Of a DNA stretch of 64,000 nt, positions 20,974 through 29,673 are shown in pieces. Position 1 is the first letter of the stretch. Each line of letters begins with the position of its first letter. Source of the stretch: Burkholderiales bacterium (lineage in GTDB: Bacteria > Pseudomonadota > Gammaproteobacteria > Burkholderiales > Burkholderiaceae_C); assembly GCA_029268225.1 (NCBI GenBank), contig JAJUGJ010000005.1, positions 124,001 to 188,000 of the forward strand, in the 5' to 3' direction. Made by a program: the position numbers and the translations under genes. A model generated the notes under the pieces. That model saw nothing but the letters and a program-made list of their open reading frames with translations. It was not told the DNA's origin and ran no database searches.

Positions 20974-21000
20974 ATGCCAAATAGATGCCAAATCATGGCA
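20974..21000. promoter_or_regulatory. Repeat cluster in the lrp-leuA divergent promoter region
   Basis: ATGCCAAAT occurs twice (20974-20982 and 20985-20993), and the second copy is part of a perfect inverted repeat TGCCA-AATCA-TGGCA at 20986-21000. The position between divergent genes, just upstream of the regulator start, suits a binding site for the Lrp-type protein or for another regulator of leuA. Binding is inferred, not shown. Confidence 0.45.
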
Positions 21001-21071
21001 CACAACGCAAGCACCTGCCAGCACTTCTTTCCTAAAATTTGGGCATTGAGATTCACAACGAGATGCCCGCC

Positions 21072-22751
21072 ATGTCTGCCTCCTCCAACGTCAAGTACCG
21101 CGCTTTTGCCCCGATCGCCCTCACCGATCGCCAGTGGCCCAACCGCGTGATCGACCGCGCGCCGATCTGGATGAGCACCGACCTGCGTGACGGCAACCAG
21201 GCCTTGTTCGAGCCCATGAACGTCGACAAGAAGATGCGCATGTTCCAGATGCTCTGCGACATCGGTTTCAAGGAGATCGAAGTGGGCTTCCCCTCGGCCT
21301 CGCAGACCGAGTTCGACTTCGTGCGCAGCCTCATCGAAGAAGACCGCATTCCTGAAGGCGTGAGCATCGAGGTGCTCACCCAGGCCCGCGAGCCCCTCAT
21401 CCGCCGCACCTTCGAGTCGATCAAGGGCGCCAAGCAGGCCATCGTGCACTTCTACGCCGCCACCGACGACAGCTTCCGCGAAACCGTGTTCAACATGGAC
21501 CGCGCCGAGGTTTTGAAGATGACCGTGGCCGCTGTCGAGTTGATCAAGTCGCTCGCCGCCGAGATGCCCGAGACCCGCGTGATGCTCGAATTCAGCCCCG
21601 AGCACTTCTCGTCCACCGACCTCGACTTTGCCCGCGAGGTGTGCGATGCCGTGACCGCCACCTGGGGCGCCACGCCCGAGCGCAAGGTCATCCTCAACTT
21701 GCCCGCCACCGTCGAGGTCGCCTCGCCCAATGTGTACGCCGACCAGATCGAGTGGATGCACCGCCACGTGGCCCGCCGCGACAGCGTGATCATCAGCTTG
21801 CACCCGCACAACGACCGCGGCACCGCCGTGGCCGCCGCCGAGTTGGGCTTGATGGCCGGCGCCGACCGCGTCGAAGGCTGCTTGTTCGGCAACGGCGAGC
21901 GCACCGGCAACGTCGACCTCGTCACCTTGGCGCTCAACATGCACACCCAGGGCGTCGAGCCCGGCTTGGACTTCGGCGACATCAACGCCGTGGCCCGCAC
22001 CTACGAGTACTGCACCCAGCTCCCGATCCACCCACGCCAACCCTATGTGGGCGATCTCGTGTTCACGGCCTTCTCCGGCTCCCACCAGGATGCCATCAAG
22101 AAGGGGTTTGCGGCTCACAAAGCCGAAGAGCGTTGGGCGGTGCCCTATCTCCCCATCGACCCGGCCGATGTGGGTCGCACCTACGACTCGGTCATCCGCG
22201 TCAACAGCCAGTCGGGCAAGGGCGGCATCGCCTACCTGATGGAGACCGAGCACGGCGTGGTGATGCCGCGTCGCATGCAGGTCGAGTTCTCGGGCGTGGT
22301 GCAGCAGCACACCGACACGCACGGTGGCGAGGTCACGGCCGACGACATCTGGGGCTTGTTCGCCCAGACCTATGTCGAGCCCGTGACGCCCGTGCGCTAC
22401 CGCGAACACCACCTCTATGAGAACGGCGACGCCCAGGGCATCCGCCTCACGGTGGACATCGACGGCCAGACGCACATCCTCACCGGGGAAGGCAACGGCC
22501 CGATCCAGGCGGCGGTGCACGCCTTCGCCAGCGCCGGCATCGTGGTCGAGGTGCGCAGCTACGAAGAGCGCTCGATGAAGAGCAACAGCGTGGACGGCGG
22601 CGCCCAGGCTTGCGCCATCATCGAGGTGGCCGTCAACGGCAAGGAGCACTTCGGCGTGGGCATCGACGGCCACATCGTGACCGCTTCGCTCAAGGCCTTG
22701 GTCAGCAGCCTCAACCGCGCCGGTGCCGTGCCGATGCGCAACGCGGCCTGA
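21072..22751 (+). CDS. leuA: 2-isopropylmalate synthase (long type)
   Basis: The 559-aa product catalyses the first committed step of leucine synthesis: acetyl-CoA plus 2-oxoisovalerate to 2-isopropylmalate. The TIM barrel starts with DRAPIWMSTDLRDGNQALFEP; metal ligands are in the DLRDGNQ strand and the SLHPHNDRGTAVAA motif (HxH-type). The FGNGERTGNVDLVTLALNMHTQG motif is typical. A C-terminal LeuA dimer/allosteric domain follows residue ~430, consistent with leucine feedback. The length and SSNVKYRAFAPIALTDRQWP start match the long LeuA type of beta-proteobacteria, actinobacteria and yeast. Start at ATG 21072 is preferred; ATG 21063 and TTG 21039 are in frame. Confidence 0.96.
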   Translation: MSASSNVKYRAFAPIALTDRQWPNRVIDRAPIWMSTDLRDGNQALFEPMNVDKKMRMFQMLCDIGFKEIEVGFPSASQTEFDFVRSLIEEDRIPEGVSIEVLTQAREPLIRRTFESIKGAKQAIVHFYAATDDSFRETVFNMDRAEVLKMTVAAVELIKSLAAEMPETRVMLEFSPEHFSSTDLDFAREVCDAVTATWGATPERKVILNLPATVEVASPNVYADQIEWMHRHVARRDSVIISLHPHNDRGTAVAAAELGLMAGADRVEGCLFGNGERTGNVDLVTLALNMHTQGVEPGLDFGDINAVARTYEYCTQLPIHPRQPYVGDLVFTAFSGSHQDAIKKGFAAHKAEERWAVPYLPIDPADVGRTYDSVIRVNSQSGKGGIAYLMETEHGVVMPRRMQVEFSGVVQQHTDTHGGEVTADDIWGLFAQTYVEPVTPVRYREHHLYENGDAQGIRLTVDIDGQTHILTGEGNGPIQAAVHAFASAGIVVEVRSYEERSMKSNSVDGGAQACAIIEVAVNGKEHFGVGIDGHIVTASLKALVSSLNRAGAVPMRNAA

Positions 22752-22768
22752 CCCGCACCTGACCCTCG

Positions 22769-22797
22769 GGGCCTGGCGATGACGCCGGGCCCTTTTT
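22769..22797 (+). terminator. Rho-independent terminator of leuA
   Basis: GGGCC-T-GGCG, a four-base loop (ATGA) and CGCC-G-GGCCC form a 10-pair stem with one G-T pair, followed by TTTTT, 17 bases after the leuA stop. This is a strong canonical terminator. Confidence 0.9.
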
Positions 22798-22824
22798 GTT
22801 CATCTGATTGGAAACGAGCACCGC

Positions 22825-23436
22825 ATGGCAGGCCCCACCGCCGATTTCTGGCAAGAGAAGTTTGACAAGAACGAGATCGCCTGGGACCGCGGCGCGGCCA
22901 GCCCCCAGTTGCTGGCCTGGCTCGACAGCGGCGCGCTGCAACCCTGCCGCATCCTGGTGCCGGGTTGCGGCAGTGGCTGGGAAGTGGCCGAACTGGCCCG
23001 CCGCGGCTTCGAGGTCGTGGGCCTGGACTACACCCAGGCGGCCGTCGACCTGACCCAGGCCCTGTGCGCCGAGCAGGGCGTGAAAGCGGAAGTGGTGCGT
23101 GCCGACGCGCTGACCTACGAGCCCAGCGCCCCGTTCGACGCCATCTACGAGCAAACCTGCCTGTGCGCCATCCACCCGGACCACTGGCAAACCTACACCG
23201 CCCAACTGCACCGCTGGCTCAAGCCTGGCGGCCAGCTGTGGGTGCTGTTCATGCAGATGCTGCGCCCTTCGGCCACCCAGGAGGGCGTGGTACAGGGCCC
23301 GCCCTACCACTGCGACATCAACGCCATGCGCGCATTGCTGCCAGCGTCACAGTGGGGCTGGCCCAAGCCGCCTTACGTCAAGGTGCCGCATCCTTCGCTG
23401 CAGCACGAACTGGCGTTGACCCTGACGCGGCACTGA
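22825..23436 (+). CDS. TPMT-family SAM-dependent methyltransferase
   Basis: A 203-aa class I methyltransferase. The start FWQEKFDKNEIAWDRGAASPQLL and the SAM-binding motif ILVPGCGSGWEVAELARRGFEVVGLDYTQAAV are typical of the thiopurine S-methyltransferase family, as is the later YEQTCLCAIHP segment. Bacterial members methylate selenium, tellurium or sulfur compounds, or small thiols; the substrate here cannot be chosen. Cytoplasmic. It stands alone between the leuA terminator and the histidine kinase gene. Confidence 0.87.
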   Translation: MAGPTADFWQEKFDKNEIAWDRGAASPQLLAWLDSGALQPCRILVPGCGSGWEVAELARRGFEVVGLDYTQAAVDLTQALCAEQGVKAEVVRADALTYEPSAPFDAIYEQTCLCAIHPDHWQTYTAQLHRWLKPGGQLWVLFMQMLRPSATQEGVVQGPPYHCDINAMRALLPASQWGWPKPPYVKVPHPSLQHELALTLTRH

Positions 23437-23606
23437 CCTCGTTTTGAGCGGCCCCTGAGGTGGGGCTGGACGCTGGGGTGTGCATTCGTCACGGACGGAG
23501 GGGCGTACGGGGGTGGGTTTGTGTGTGATGCCCTGTCGGGGTGTCAAAGATAGGATATCGTTGCCACATTTACCAGATTTCCGGACAACGACCCTGGGCC
23601 GCCGCC

Positions 23607-25661
23607 ATGTCGACGCCAACCCCCGATCCGCACCCTGTGCCGGCGACCGACGAGGTGACGCCGGGTGACTGGCTTTTCGAGCATGCCCCCCTGCCTCAGA
23701 CCTGTGCGGTGCTCGCCCCGGATGGGGGGCTGTCCGGGTGGCGTGGCAATCTCGCCTGGCGCGACACGTTTGACAGCGCGACCCCGTGGATCGAGCCCTT
23801 GGTGCATGCCGGCTTTGTGCACCGCCTGCTCACCCAGGAGGTGAGCGGCGAGCCCCAGGTGCTCGAGATGGCCCTGTCCGACCGCCAAGGGCGGGTGCGC
23901 CAGATGCTGGTGGCTGGACGTCTTTTGCGCATCGCCGGGCAGATGCAGCTGCTGTCCAGCTACCAGGATGTGACGGTGCAGCGCGCTGCCGCCCAAGCCT
24001 CGATCGGCGAGTACCGCGAGATGGTCGAGAGTGCCAACGATGCCATCTTGCTGGTCGAGCACAACCTCATCATCGAATGCAACCCGGCGGCCGAGTTGCT
24101 GTTCGGCCGCTCCCGTGCAGACCTGATTGGTCAGCACCCCGGCAACCTGTCTCCGCCTTATCAGGAGGGGGGCATTCCCTCCATGGATTTGGCCCAGCGT
24201 CGCATTGCCGATGCCCTGTCCGGCGTGCGGCGCCGCTTTCTGTGGCGCCATTTGCGCCCGGATGGCAGCGAGTTCACGGCCGAGGTCGTGCTCAACCCGG
24301 CCCACAGCCTGACGGATGACAGCGGACAGCCCCGTCAGGGCCGCTTCGTGTCCATCATGCGCGACGTGACCGAACGTCTGCAGGCCGAGCAGGCGCTCAA
24401 GGACAGTGCCGAGCGCTTCCAGCGCCTGTTCGAGCTGGCCCCGGTGCCGCTGGCCCTGCTGGAGCCTCGTGGGCGGGTGCTGGCGGTCAACCGCCAGTGG
24501 ACCCAGTTGCTGGGTTACACGCTCGCCGAGGTGCCCGACATCCCGACGTGGGTCGAGCTGGCCTACCCGGACCAGACCTATCGCGCCATGGCCTTGTCCC
24601 TGTGGGAGCAGGCCCTGTCCGCCGTGATGGACGAGGGCCGCGAAATGCAGCCCACCGAAGTGCAGGTGCGCTGCAAAGACGGGCAGATGCGCAATGTGCT
24701 GGTGGGCGGGGCCATGGTGGGCAAGGAGCTGATGACCAGCTTCGTGGACGTGACGCTGCAACGCCGTGCCCAGGCCGAATTGGAGGCCCTGAACGCGTCG
24801 CTGGAAAGCCGCGTGCAAGAACGCACCCAGGCCCTGCAATCGGCCATCGACCACCTGCAGCGCACGCAGGAAGAGCTGGTGCGCTCCGAAAAACTGGCCG
24901 GCCTCGGGGCCCTGGTGGCCGGGGTGGCCCACGAACTCAACACCCCCATCGGCAATGCCGTGATGGTGTCGAGCACCCTGCGTGACCTGCAGCAGCAGTT
25001 TGACGACAGCGTGACCCAAGGCCTCAAGCGCAGCACCTTGCAGCAGTTCCAGGGCCACTGGCGCGAAGCCACCGAGGTCATCGAGCGCAACCTGAGGCGC
25101 GCGGCCGAGCTCATTGCCAGTTTCAAGCAGGTGGCGGTGGACCAGTCCAGCTACCAGCGCCGGCCATTCGAGCTGGGCGAGGTCCTGCACGAGTTGCACC
25201 TCACCCTCAGCCCCACGCTGCGCCGCAGTCAGGTCGAGCTCATCGACGAGGCGCCCCCTGGCTTGCGCATGGACAGCTATCCCGGCCCCCTTACCCAGGT
25301 CCTGATGAACCTGGTCAACAACGCCGTGGTACACGCCTTCGAGGGCCGCCCCCATCCGCACCGGGTGCGCATCCGCGCCGAGGCCCTGCCGGCGCAGCGG
25401 GTGCGCCTCACCGTCACCGACAACGGCTGCGGGGTCGATCCGGCCCACCTGTCGCGCCTCTTCGATCCCTTCTTCACCACCAAGCTGGGGCGCGGCGGCT
25501 CCGGCCTGGGGCTGCACATCGTCTACACCCTGGTGACCGGCCTGCTGGGCGGCAGTGTGCAGGTGAGCAGCCAGCCCGGTCAGGGGTGCACCGTCACCCT
25601 GGACCTGCCTTGCGAGGCCCCCCACGCCGCTTCTTCTTCCAACATGGTGCAACATGGTTGA
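23607..25661 (+). CDS. PAS-domain sensor histidine kinase (cytosolic)
   Basis: A 684-aa kinase with no membrane helix. Order: N-terminal region of unknown fold (1-130), PAS (about 135-260, NDAILLVEHNLIIECNPAAELLFG), PAS (about 265-390), coiled-coil linker (LESRVQERTQALQSAIDHLQ), dimerisation domain with phospho-acceptor His in VAHELNTPIGN near residue 442, and ATPase domain (LVNNAVVHAFE, DNGCGVD, FDPFFTTK, GSGLGLHIVY). Start ATG 23607 is chosen; a GTG 22 codons upstream is in frame. Its last 8 bases overlap the response regulator gene, which is therefore the probable partner. The signal is unknown. Confidence 0.92.
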   Translation: MSTPTPDPHPVPATDEVTPGDWLFEHAPLPQTCAVLAPDGGLSGWRGNLAWRDTFDSATPWIEPLVHAGFVHRLLTQEVSGEPQVLEMALSDRQGRVRQMLVAGRLLRIAGQMQLLSSYQDVTVQRAAAQASIGEYREMVESANDAILLVEHNLIIECNPAAELLFGRSRADLIGQHPGNLSPPYQEGGIPSMDLAQRRIADALSGVRRRFLWRHLRPDGSEFTAEVVLNPAHSLTDDSGQPRQGRFVSIMRDVTERLQAEQALKDSAERFQRLFELAPVPLALLEPRGRVLAVNRQWTQLLGYTLAEVPDIPTWVELAYPDQTYRAMALSLWEQALSAVMDEGREMQPTEVQVRCKDGQMRNVLVGGAMVGKELMTSFVDVTLQRRAQAELEALNASLESRVQERTQALQSAIDHLQRTQEELVRSEKLAGLGALVAGVAHELNTPIGNAVMVSSTLRDLQQQFDDSVTQGLKRSTLQQFQGHWREATEVIERNLRRAAELIASFKQVAVDQSSYQRRPFELGEVLHELHLTLSPTLRRSQVELIDEAPPGLRMDSYPGPLTQVLMNLVNNAVVHAFEGRPHPHRVRIRAEALPAQRVRLTVTDNGCGVDPAHLSRLFDPFFTTKLGRGGSGLGLHIVYTLVTGLLGGSVQVSSQPGQGCTVTLDLPCEAPHAASSSNMVQHG

Positions 25662-27858
25662 CGACGACCTGATCCTCATCGACGAGGACGACGCCCCCGC
25701 AAGCCCCGATGCGGGCGATGCGATGCAAGCCTGGCGCGTGCTGGTGGTCGACGACGATCAGGATGTGCACCGCGCCACCGAGCTGGCCTTGCGTGGCTTG
25801 CTGGTGGAAGGCCGACCCCTGAGCCTGGTGCATGCCTATTCGGCGGCCGAGGCGCGTGCCGCGGTCGAGGCCGTGCCCGATCTGGCCGTCATCCTGCTCG
25901 ACGTGGTCATGGAGACCGAAGACGCGGGCCTGCAACTGGTGCGCCATGTGCGACAGGATCTGCAGCGCGAGGCCGTGCGCATCATCTTGCGCACGGGCCA
26001 GCCAGGCTATGCCCCTGAGCTGGACACCATCCGCCACTACGACATCAACGACTACAAGACCAAGTCGGAGCTGACGCGGGTGCGGCTGTTCACCAGCCTG
26101 ACCACGGCGGTGCGCTCTTACCGGCAGATGCGTGCGCACGAGGAGATCCGCCGCGGGTTCGAGATGGTCATCCAGGCCAGCACCGAGCTGACCAAGATGC
26201 ATGGCATGCAGATGTTCGCGCAAGGTGTGGTCAGCCAGCTGTGCGCCTTGCTCAACGTCGAGCCCGCCGGGCTCATCTGCGCACAAGATGGTCTGCATGC
26301 CGAGGACGAGCCGGCCCGCGTCATCGCGGCGGCGGGGCGTTTCAGCCACCTCATCCACCGTCCCCTGGATGAGCTGGAGCTGCCCACGGTACAGGAGGCA
26401 CTGGCGAACTGCCTGGCGCAGCGGCGCAGCAGCTTCGAGCCTCACATGCTGCTGTACTTCTCGATGGAGAGCGGGCGTGGGCTGGCCGCCTATGTGGATG
26501 TCAGGCGCGCGCTCAACGACATCGACCGTCAGCTGCTGCAAGTGTTTTGCGCGAGCATGGCTGTGGGGTTCGAGAACGTCCTGCTCTACGACCGTCTGGT
26601 GGACCAGGCCTATGTGGACCCGCTCCTGCGCATTCCCAACCTCAACCGCCTGCTTGAGATGCTGGACGCGCGCCTGATGGAGCGCGCCGACAGCACGCTG
26701 GCCTTGATCGACATCGACGACTTCTCGGCACTCAACGACACGCTGGGCCACGAATTTGGCGATGCCGTGCTGCAGGCGGTGGCGCACCGACTGAGCCAGG
26801 GCCTGCCGCGCAGCCACCTGGCCCGGCTGGGGCCGGACATTTTCGGGGTGCTGGGGCCCAGTGACGAGGTGGCCGTCGGTCACCTGCAGCAACTGCTCCA
26901 TGATGCGGTGCAGATCCACGGGCAGCGTGTGCGCGTGTCGGCCACCATGGGGCTGGTGCCACTGTCCGAGCGCATCGATGCCGGGGTGGCGGTGCTCAAG
27001 GATGCGCATGTGGCCTTGAAGCAGGCCAAGCTGCGCCAGCGTGGCAGTGCCGTGTACTTCTCGGCGGCCATGGGCCAGGACGCGCGCGAGCGCATGCGTC
27101 TGCTGTCTGGCTTGCGCCATGCCTTCGATGCCCAGCACATGTTCCTGGTCTACCAGCCCAAGGTGTCGCTGCACGACGGGCGCCCCCAGGGGGTCGAGGC
27201 ACTGTTGCGCTGGCGCATGAGCGACGGGCAGCTGGTGCCCCCTGACCGCTTCATCCCGCTGGCCGAGCAATCCGGTCTGATGGGCGCGCTGGGCACCTTC
27301 GTGCTGCGCAGCGCCTGTCAGCAACTGGCGCGCCTGCGTGCGGCAGGGGAGCATGAGCTGGTCATGGCGATCAACGTGTCGCAAGCCCAGTTGCGTGAGC
27401 CTGATTTTGTGGCCACCGTTCAGCACGCGCTGGTCGATGCCGGCGTGCCCGCTGCCCAGGTGGAGCTGGAGATCACCGAGTCGATGGCCGCAGACGATCT
27501 GGCGGTGCTCCGTCCGCTGCTCGATGCCGTGCGCGCCATGGGCGTGAGCGTGGCCATCGATGACTTTGGTACGGGCTTCTCGTCGCTGAGCGTGTTGCGC
27601 CACCTGCCAGCCCAGCGCCTCAAGATCGACCGCAGCTTCATCAATGAGCTCGATCACGACGACAGCATTGCCCGCATGGTGATCAGCCTGGGGCACAGCC
27701 TGGGCATGCGCATCACGGCCGAGGGGGTCGAGACCGAATCGCAACGCCAGGCCCTGTGTGAGCTGGGCTGCGAAGAAGGTCAGGGGTGGCTGTTTGCCCG
27801 TCCGCTCGACGAAGCCGCTTTGCTGGCCTGGTTGGCCGAGCGTCGCCAGGCGGTCTGA
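25654..27858 (+). CDS. Response regulator with DUF3369, degenerate GGDEF and EAL phosphodiesterase domains
   Basis: A 734-aa protein: receiver (about 25-150; WRVLVVDDDQDVH, phospho-Asp in VILLDVVM near 83), DUF3369 (about 170-310, a GAF-like domain common in such regulators), a GGDEF-like domain (about 320-470), and an EAL domain (about 480-730). The GGDEF loop reads GPDIF, so cyclase activity is not expected. The EAL domain keeps GVEALLRW, EITES, AIDDFGTGFSSLSVL and ITAEGVET, so it should hydrolyse c-di-GMP when activated. Overlap with the histidine kinase gene implies phosphorylation by that kinase. Confidence 0.93.
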   Translation: MVDDDLILIDEDDAPASPDAGDAMQAWRVLVVDDDQDVHRATELALRGLLVEGRPLSLVHAYSAAEARAAVEAVPDLAVILLDVVMETEDAGLQLVRHVRQDLQREAVRIILRTGQPGYAPELDTIRHYDINDYKTKSELTRVRLFTSLTTAVRSYRQMRAHEEIRRGFEMVIQASTELTKMHGMQMFAQGVVSQLCALLNVEPAGLICAQDGLHAEDEPARVIAAAGRFSHLIHRPLDELELPTVQEALANCLAQRRSSFEPHMLLYFSMESGRGLAAYVDVRRALNDIDRQLLQVFCASMAVGFENVLLYDRLVDQAYVDPLLRIPNLNRLLEMLDARLMERADSTLALIDIDDFSALNDTLGHEFGDAVLQAVAHRLSQGLPRSHLARLGPDIFGVLGPSDEVAVGHLQQLLHDAVQIHGQRVRVSATMGLVPLSERIDAGVAVLKDAHVALKQAKLRQRGSAVYFSAAMGQDARERMRLLSGLRHAFDAQHMFLVYQPKVSLHDGRPQGVEALLRWRMSDGQLVPPDRFIPLAEQSGLMGALGTFVLRSACQQLARLRAAGEHELVMAINVSQAQLREPDFVATVQHALVDAGVPAAQVELEITESMAADDLAVLRPLLDAVRAMGVSVAIDDFGTGFSSLSVLRHLPAQRLKIDRSFINELDHDDSIARMVISLGHSLGMRITAEGVETESQRQALCELGCEEGQGWLFARPLDEAALLAWLAERRQAV

Positions 27859-27886
27859 CGGAGCCGTGGGCGGCCGTGGTGGGGGC

Positions 27887-29497
27887 TCAGTGCCCCTTGG
27901 CCTCGCGTCGCAGGGCCACGGCGTCCAGATCGGTCAGGGTGTGTTCGCCGCGTTGCAGGCGGAACAGTCGCATGGAGTGACTCACACCTTGCGCTTGCGA
28001 CGTGAGGGAGCGTGCCGTGGAGGCGAGCTCTTCGACCATCGCGGCGTTCTGCTGGGTGATCGAGTCCATGTGGGAGACCGCCTCGTTGATCTGGCCGATG
28101 CCCAGTTGTTGCTCGCGGGAGGCGCCACTGATGGCGTCGAGCACGTCACTGACCTTTTGCACCGCTTCGATCGCTTCGCGCATGCGGGCCCCCGCATCGT
28201 TGGTGCGGGCTTCGCCTTCTTGCACCCGCTCGGCCGATTCATGGATGAGCTGCTTGATCTCGCGGGCGGCCTCGCTGGTGCGGTGGGCCAGCGAGCGCAC
28301 TTCCGAGGCCACCACGGCAAAGCCACGGCCGGCCTCGCCGGCCCGGGCCGCTTCCACTGCTGCGTTGAGCGCCAGGATATTGGTCTGGAACGCCACGCCT
28401 TCGATCAGGTGAATGATCTCGCCGATGCGTCGCGAGGATTCGGCAATGCCCGCCATGGTCTGCGTGACCGCCTGCACCGCCTCGTTGCTGCGGTGGGTGA
28501 TGTGCGAGGTTTCCTGCGCCAGTTGCGCGCCACGCAGGGCGGCATCGGCGCTTTGCTGCACGGTGCCGTTGATCTGCTCCATCGAGGCAGCGGTCTGTTC
28601 CAGACTGCTGGCCTGTGACTCGGTGCGCGAGGCCAGGTCCTGGTTGCCGGCGGCAATCTGGGCCACGGCCGTGCTGAGGTGGTCGACCTCGTTGCGCACG
28701 TCCTGCACCACGGTGCGCAGGTTCAGTGACATCTGCATCATCGCTTGCTGCAGTTGGCCCGCTGCGCCGCGTGCACCCGTGCCGATCGGGAACGAGAGGT
28801 CGCCAGCAGACAGGTGGTAGGCATCGTCCAGCAGACGCTGGATGGGCATGATGGTCAGCGCACGGGTGGCGAGGTAGCTGCCCACCCCGGCGAGCACCGC
28901 CAGCCCGGCCGTGACCGCGGCAGGGGCGCCCAGCAGGGCGGCCCCCGCGGTGAGCGCGGCACCGGTGCCTTGCACAGCCACCAGGCGCAGTCGGGTGCTG
29001 GCACGCAGTTGGTGTTGCACACCGCCCCACCAGCCGGCACGCAGCACCTGGCCGCTGCGCAGCACATGCTTGAGCGTGCCGCTTTCTGCCTCGGCGCGCA
29101 TGGTGGCATACAAGGCATCGGCCGCCTGGATGGCCTCACGCGTGGGCTCGTGGCGCACGGACAGGTAACCGGTGATGCGGTCGCCGTCCATCATCGGGGT
29201 GGCGCCGGCCACCACCCAGTAGTGGTCGCCATTCTTGCGGCGGTTCTTGACCACGCCCGACCAGGGGCGGCCCGACTCGATTGTGGCCCACATGTCCCGG
29301 AAGGCTTCGGCGGGCATGTCGGGGTGGCGCAGGATGTTGTGCGGCTGGCCCAGCAGCTCTTCACGGCTGTAGCCGCTCACCTCGATGAACGCAGGATTGC
29401 AGTACGTGATGCGGCCTTTCAGGTCGGTCACGGACACCAGGGTGCGGTTCGGAGGGAAGGGGTACTCGCGTTGAGTGACGGGAAGATTCAGTCGCAT
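27887..29497 (-). CDS. Aer-like methyl-accepting chemotaxis protein
   Basis: A 536-aa receptor. An N-terminal PAS domain (about 15-115; [21 protein letters not shown], then [10 protein letters not shown]) has no periplasmic part, matching the Aer aerotaxis family whose PAS binds FAD and senses redox state. A hydrophobic region at about 172-212 anchors the protein, followed by HAMP and the methyl-accepting signalling domain with the hairpin tip motif [23 protein letters not shown] near 372-395. The start at 29497 is placed where PAS homology begins. No CheB/CheR docking pentapeptide is seen at the C terminus. It feeds CheA/CheW, which are not in this window. Confidence 0.92.
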   Translation of the reverse strand: MRLNLPVTQREYPFPPNRTLVSVTDLKGRITYCNPAFIEVSGYSREELLGQPHNILRHPDMPAEAFRDMWATIESGRPWSGVVKNRRKNGDHYWVVAGATPMMDGDRITGYLSVRHEPTREAIQAADALYATMRAEAESGTLKHVLRSGQVLRAGWWGGVQHQLRASTRLRLVAVQGTGAALTAGAALLGAPAAVTAGLAVLAGVGSYLATRALTIMPIQRLLDDAYHLSAGDLSFPIGTGARGAAGQLQQAMMQMSLNLRTVVQDVRNEVDHLSTAVAQIAAGNQDLASRTESQASSLEQTAASMEQINGTVQQSADAALRGAQLAQETSHITHRSNEAVQAVTQTMAGIAESSRRIGEIIHLIEGVAFQTNILALNAAVEAARAGEAGRGFAVVASEVRSLAHRTSEAAREIKQLIHESAERVQEGEARTNDAGARMREAIEAVQKVSDVLDAISGASREQQLGIGQINEAVSHMDSITQQNAAMVEELASTARSLTSQAQGVSHSMRLFRLQRGEHTLTDLDAVALRREAKGH

Positions 29498-29673
29498 GTC
29501 AAGGGCCTGGTGTCGGAAAGTGCGCCAACATCCAATCGTGAAGTTGATTTGCATCAATTCGATTGAGCCATACAAGACGCCGCAGCTTGTCACAAGGCGG
29601 GCTTTTGTGTCTACAAGTGCCGCATTGACCTCGTTTCTGGGTCGGATAGGATGCCGAATGGCCCACTGCGCGG

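Noticed and set aside
20961-22673. Long minus-strand extension of the Lrp-type gene across leuA
   Set aside because: The frame is open by chance opposite leuA; Lrp homology starts at the ATG at 20960.
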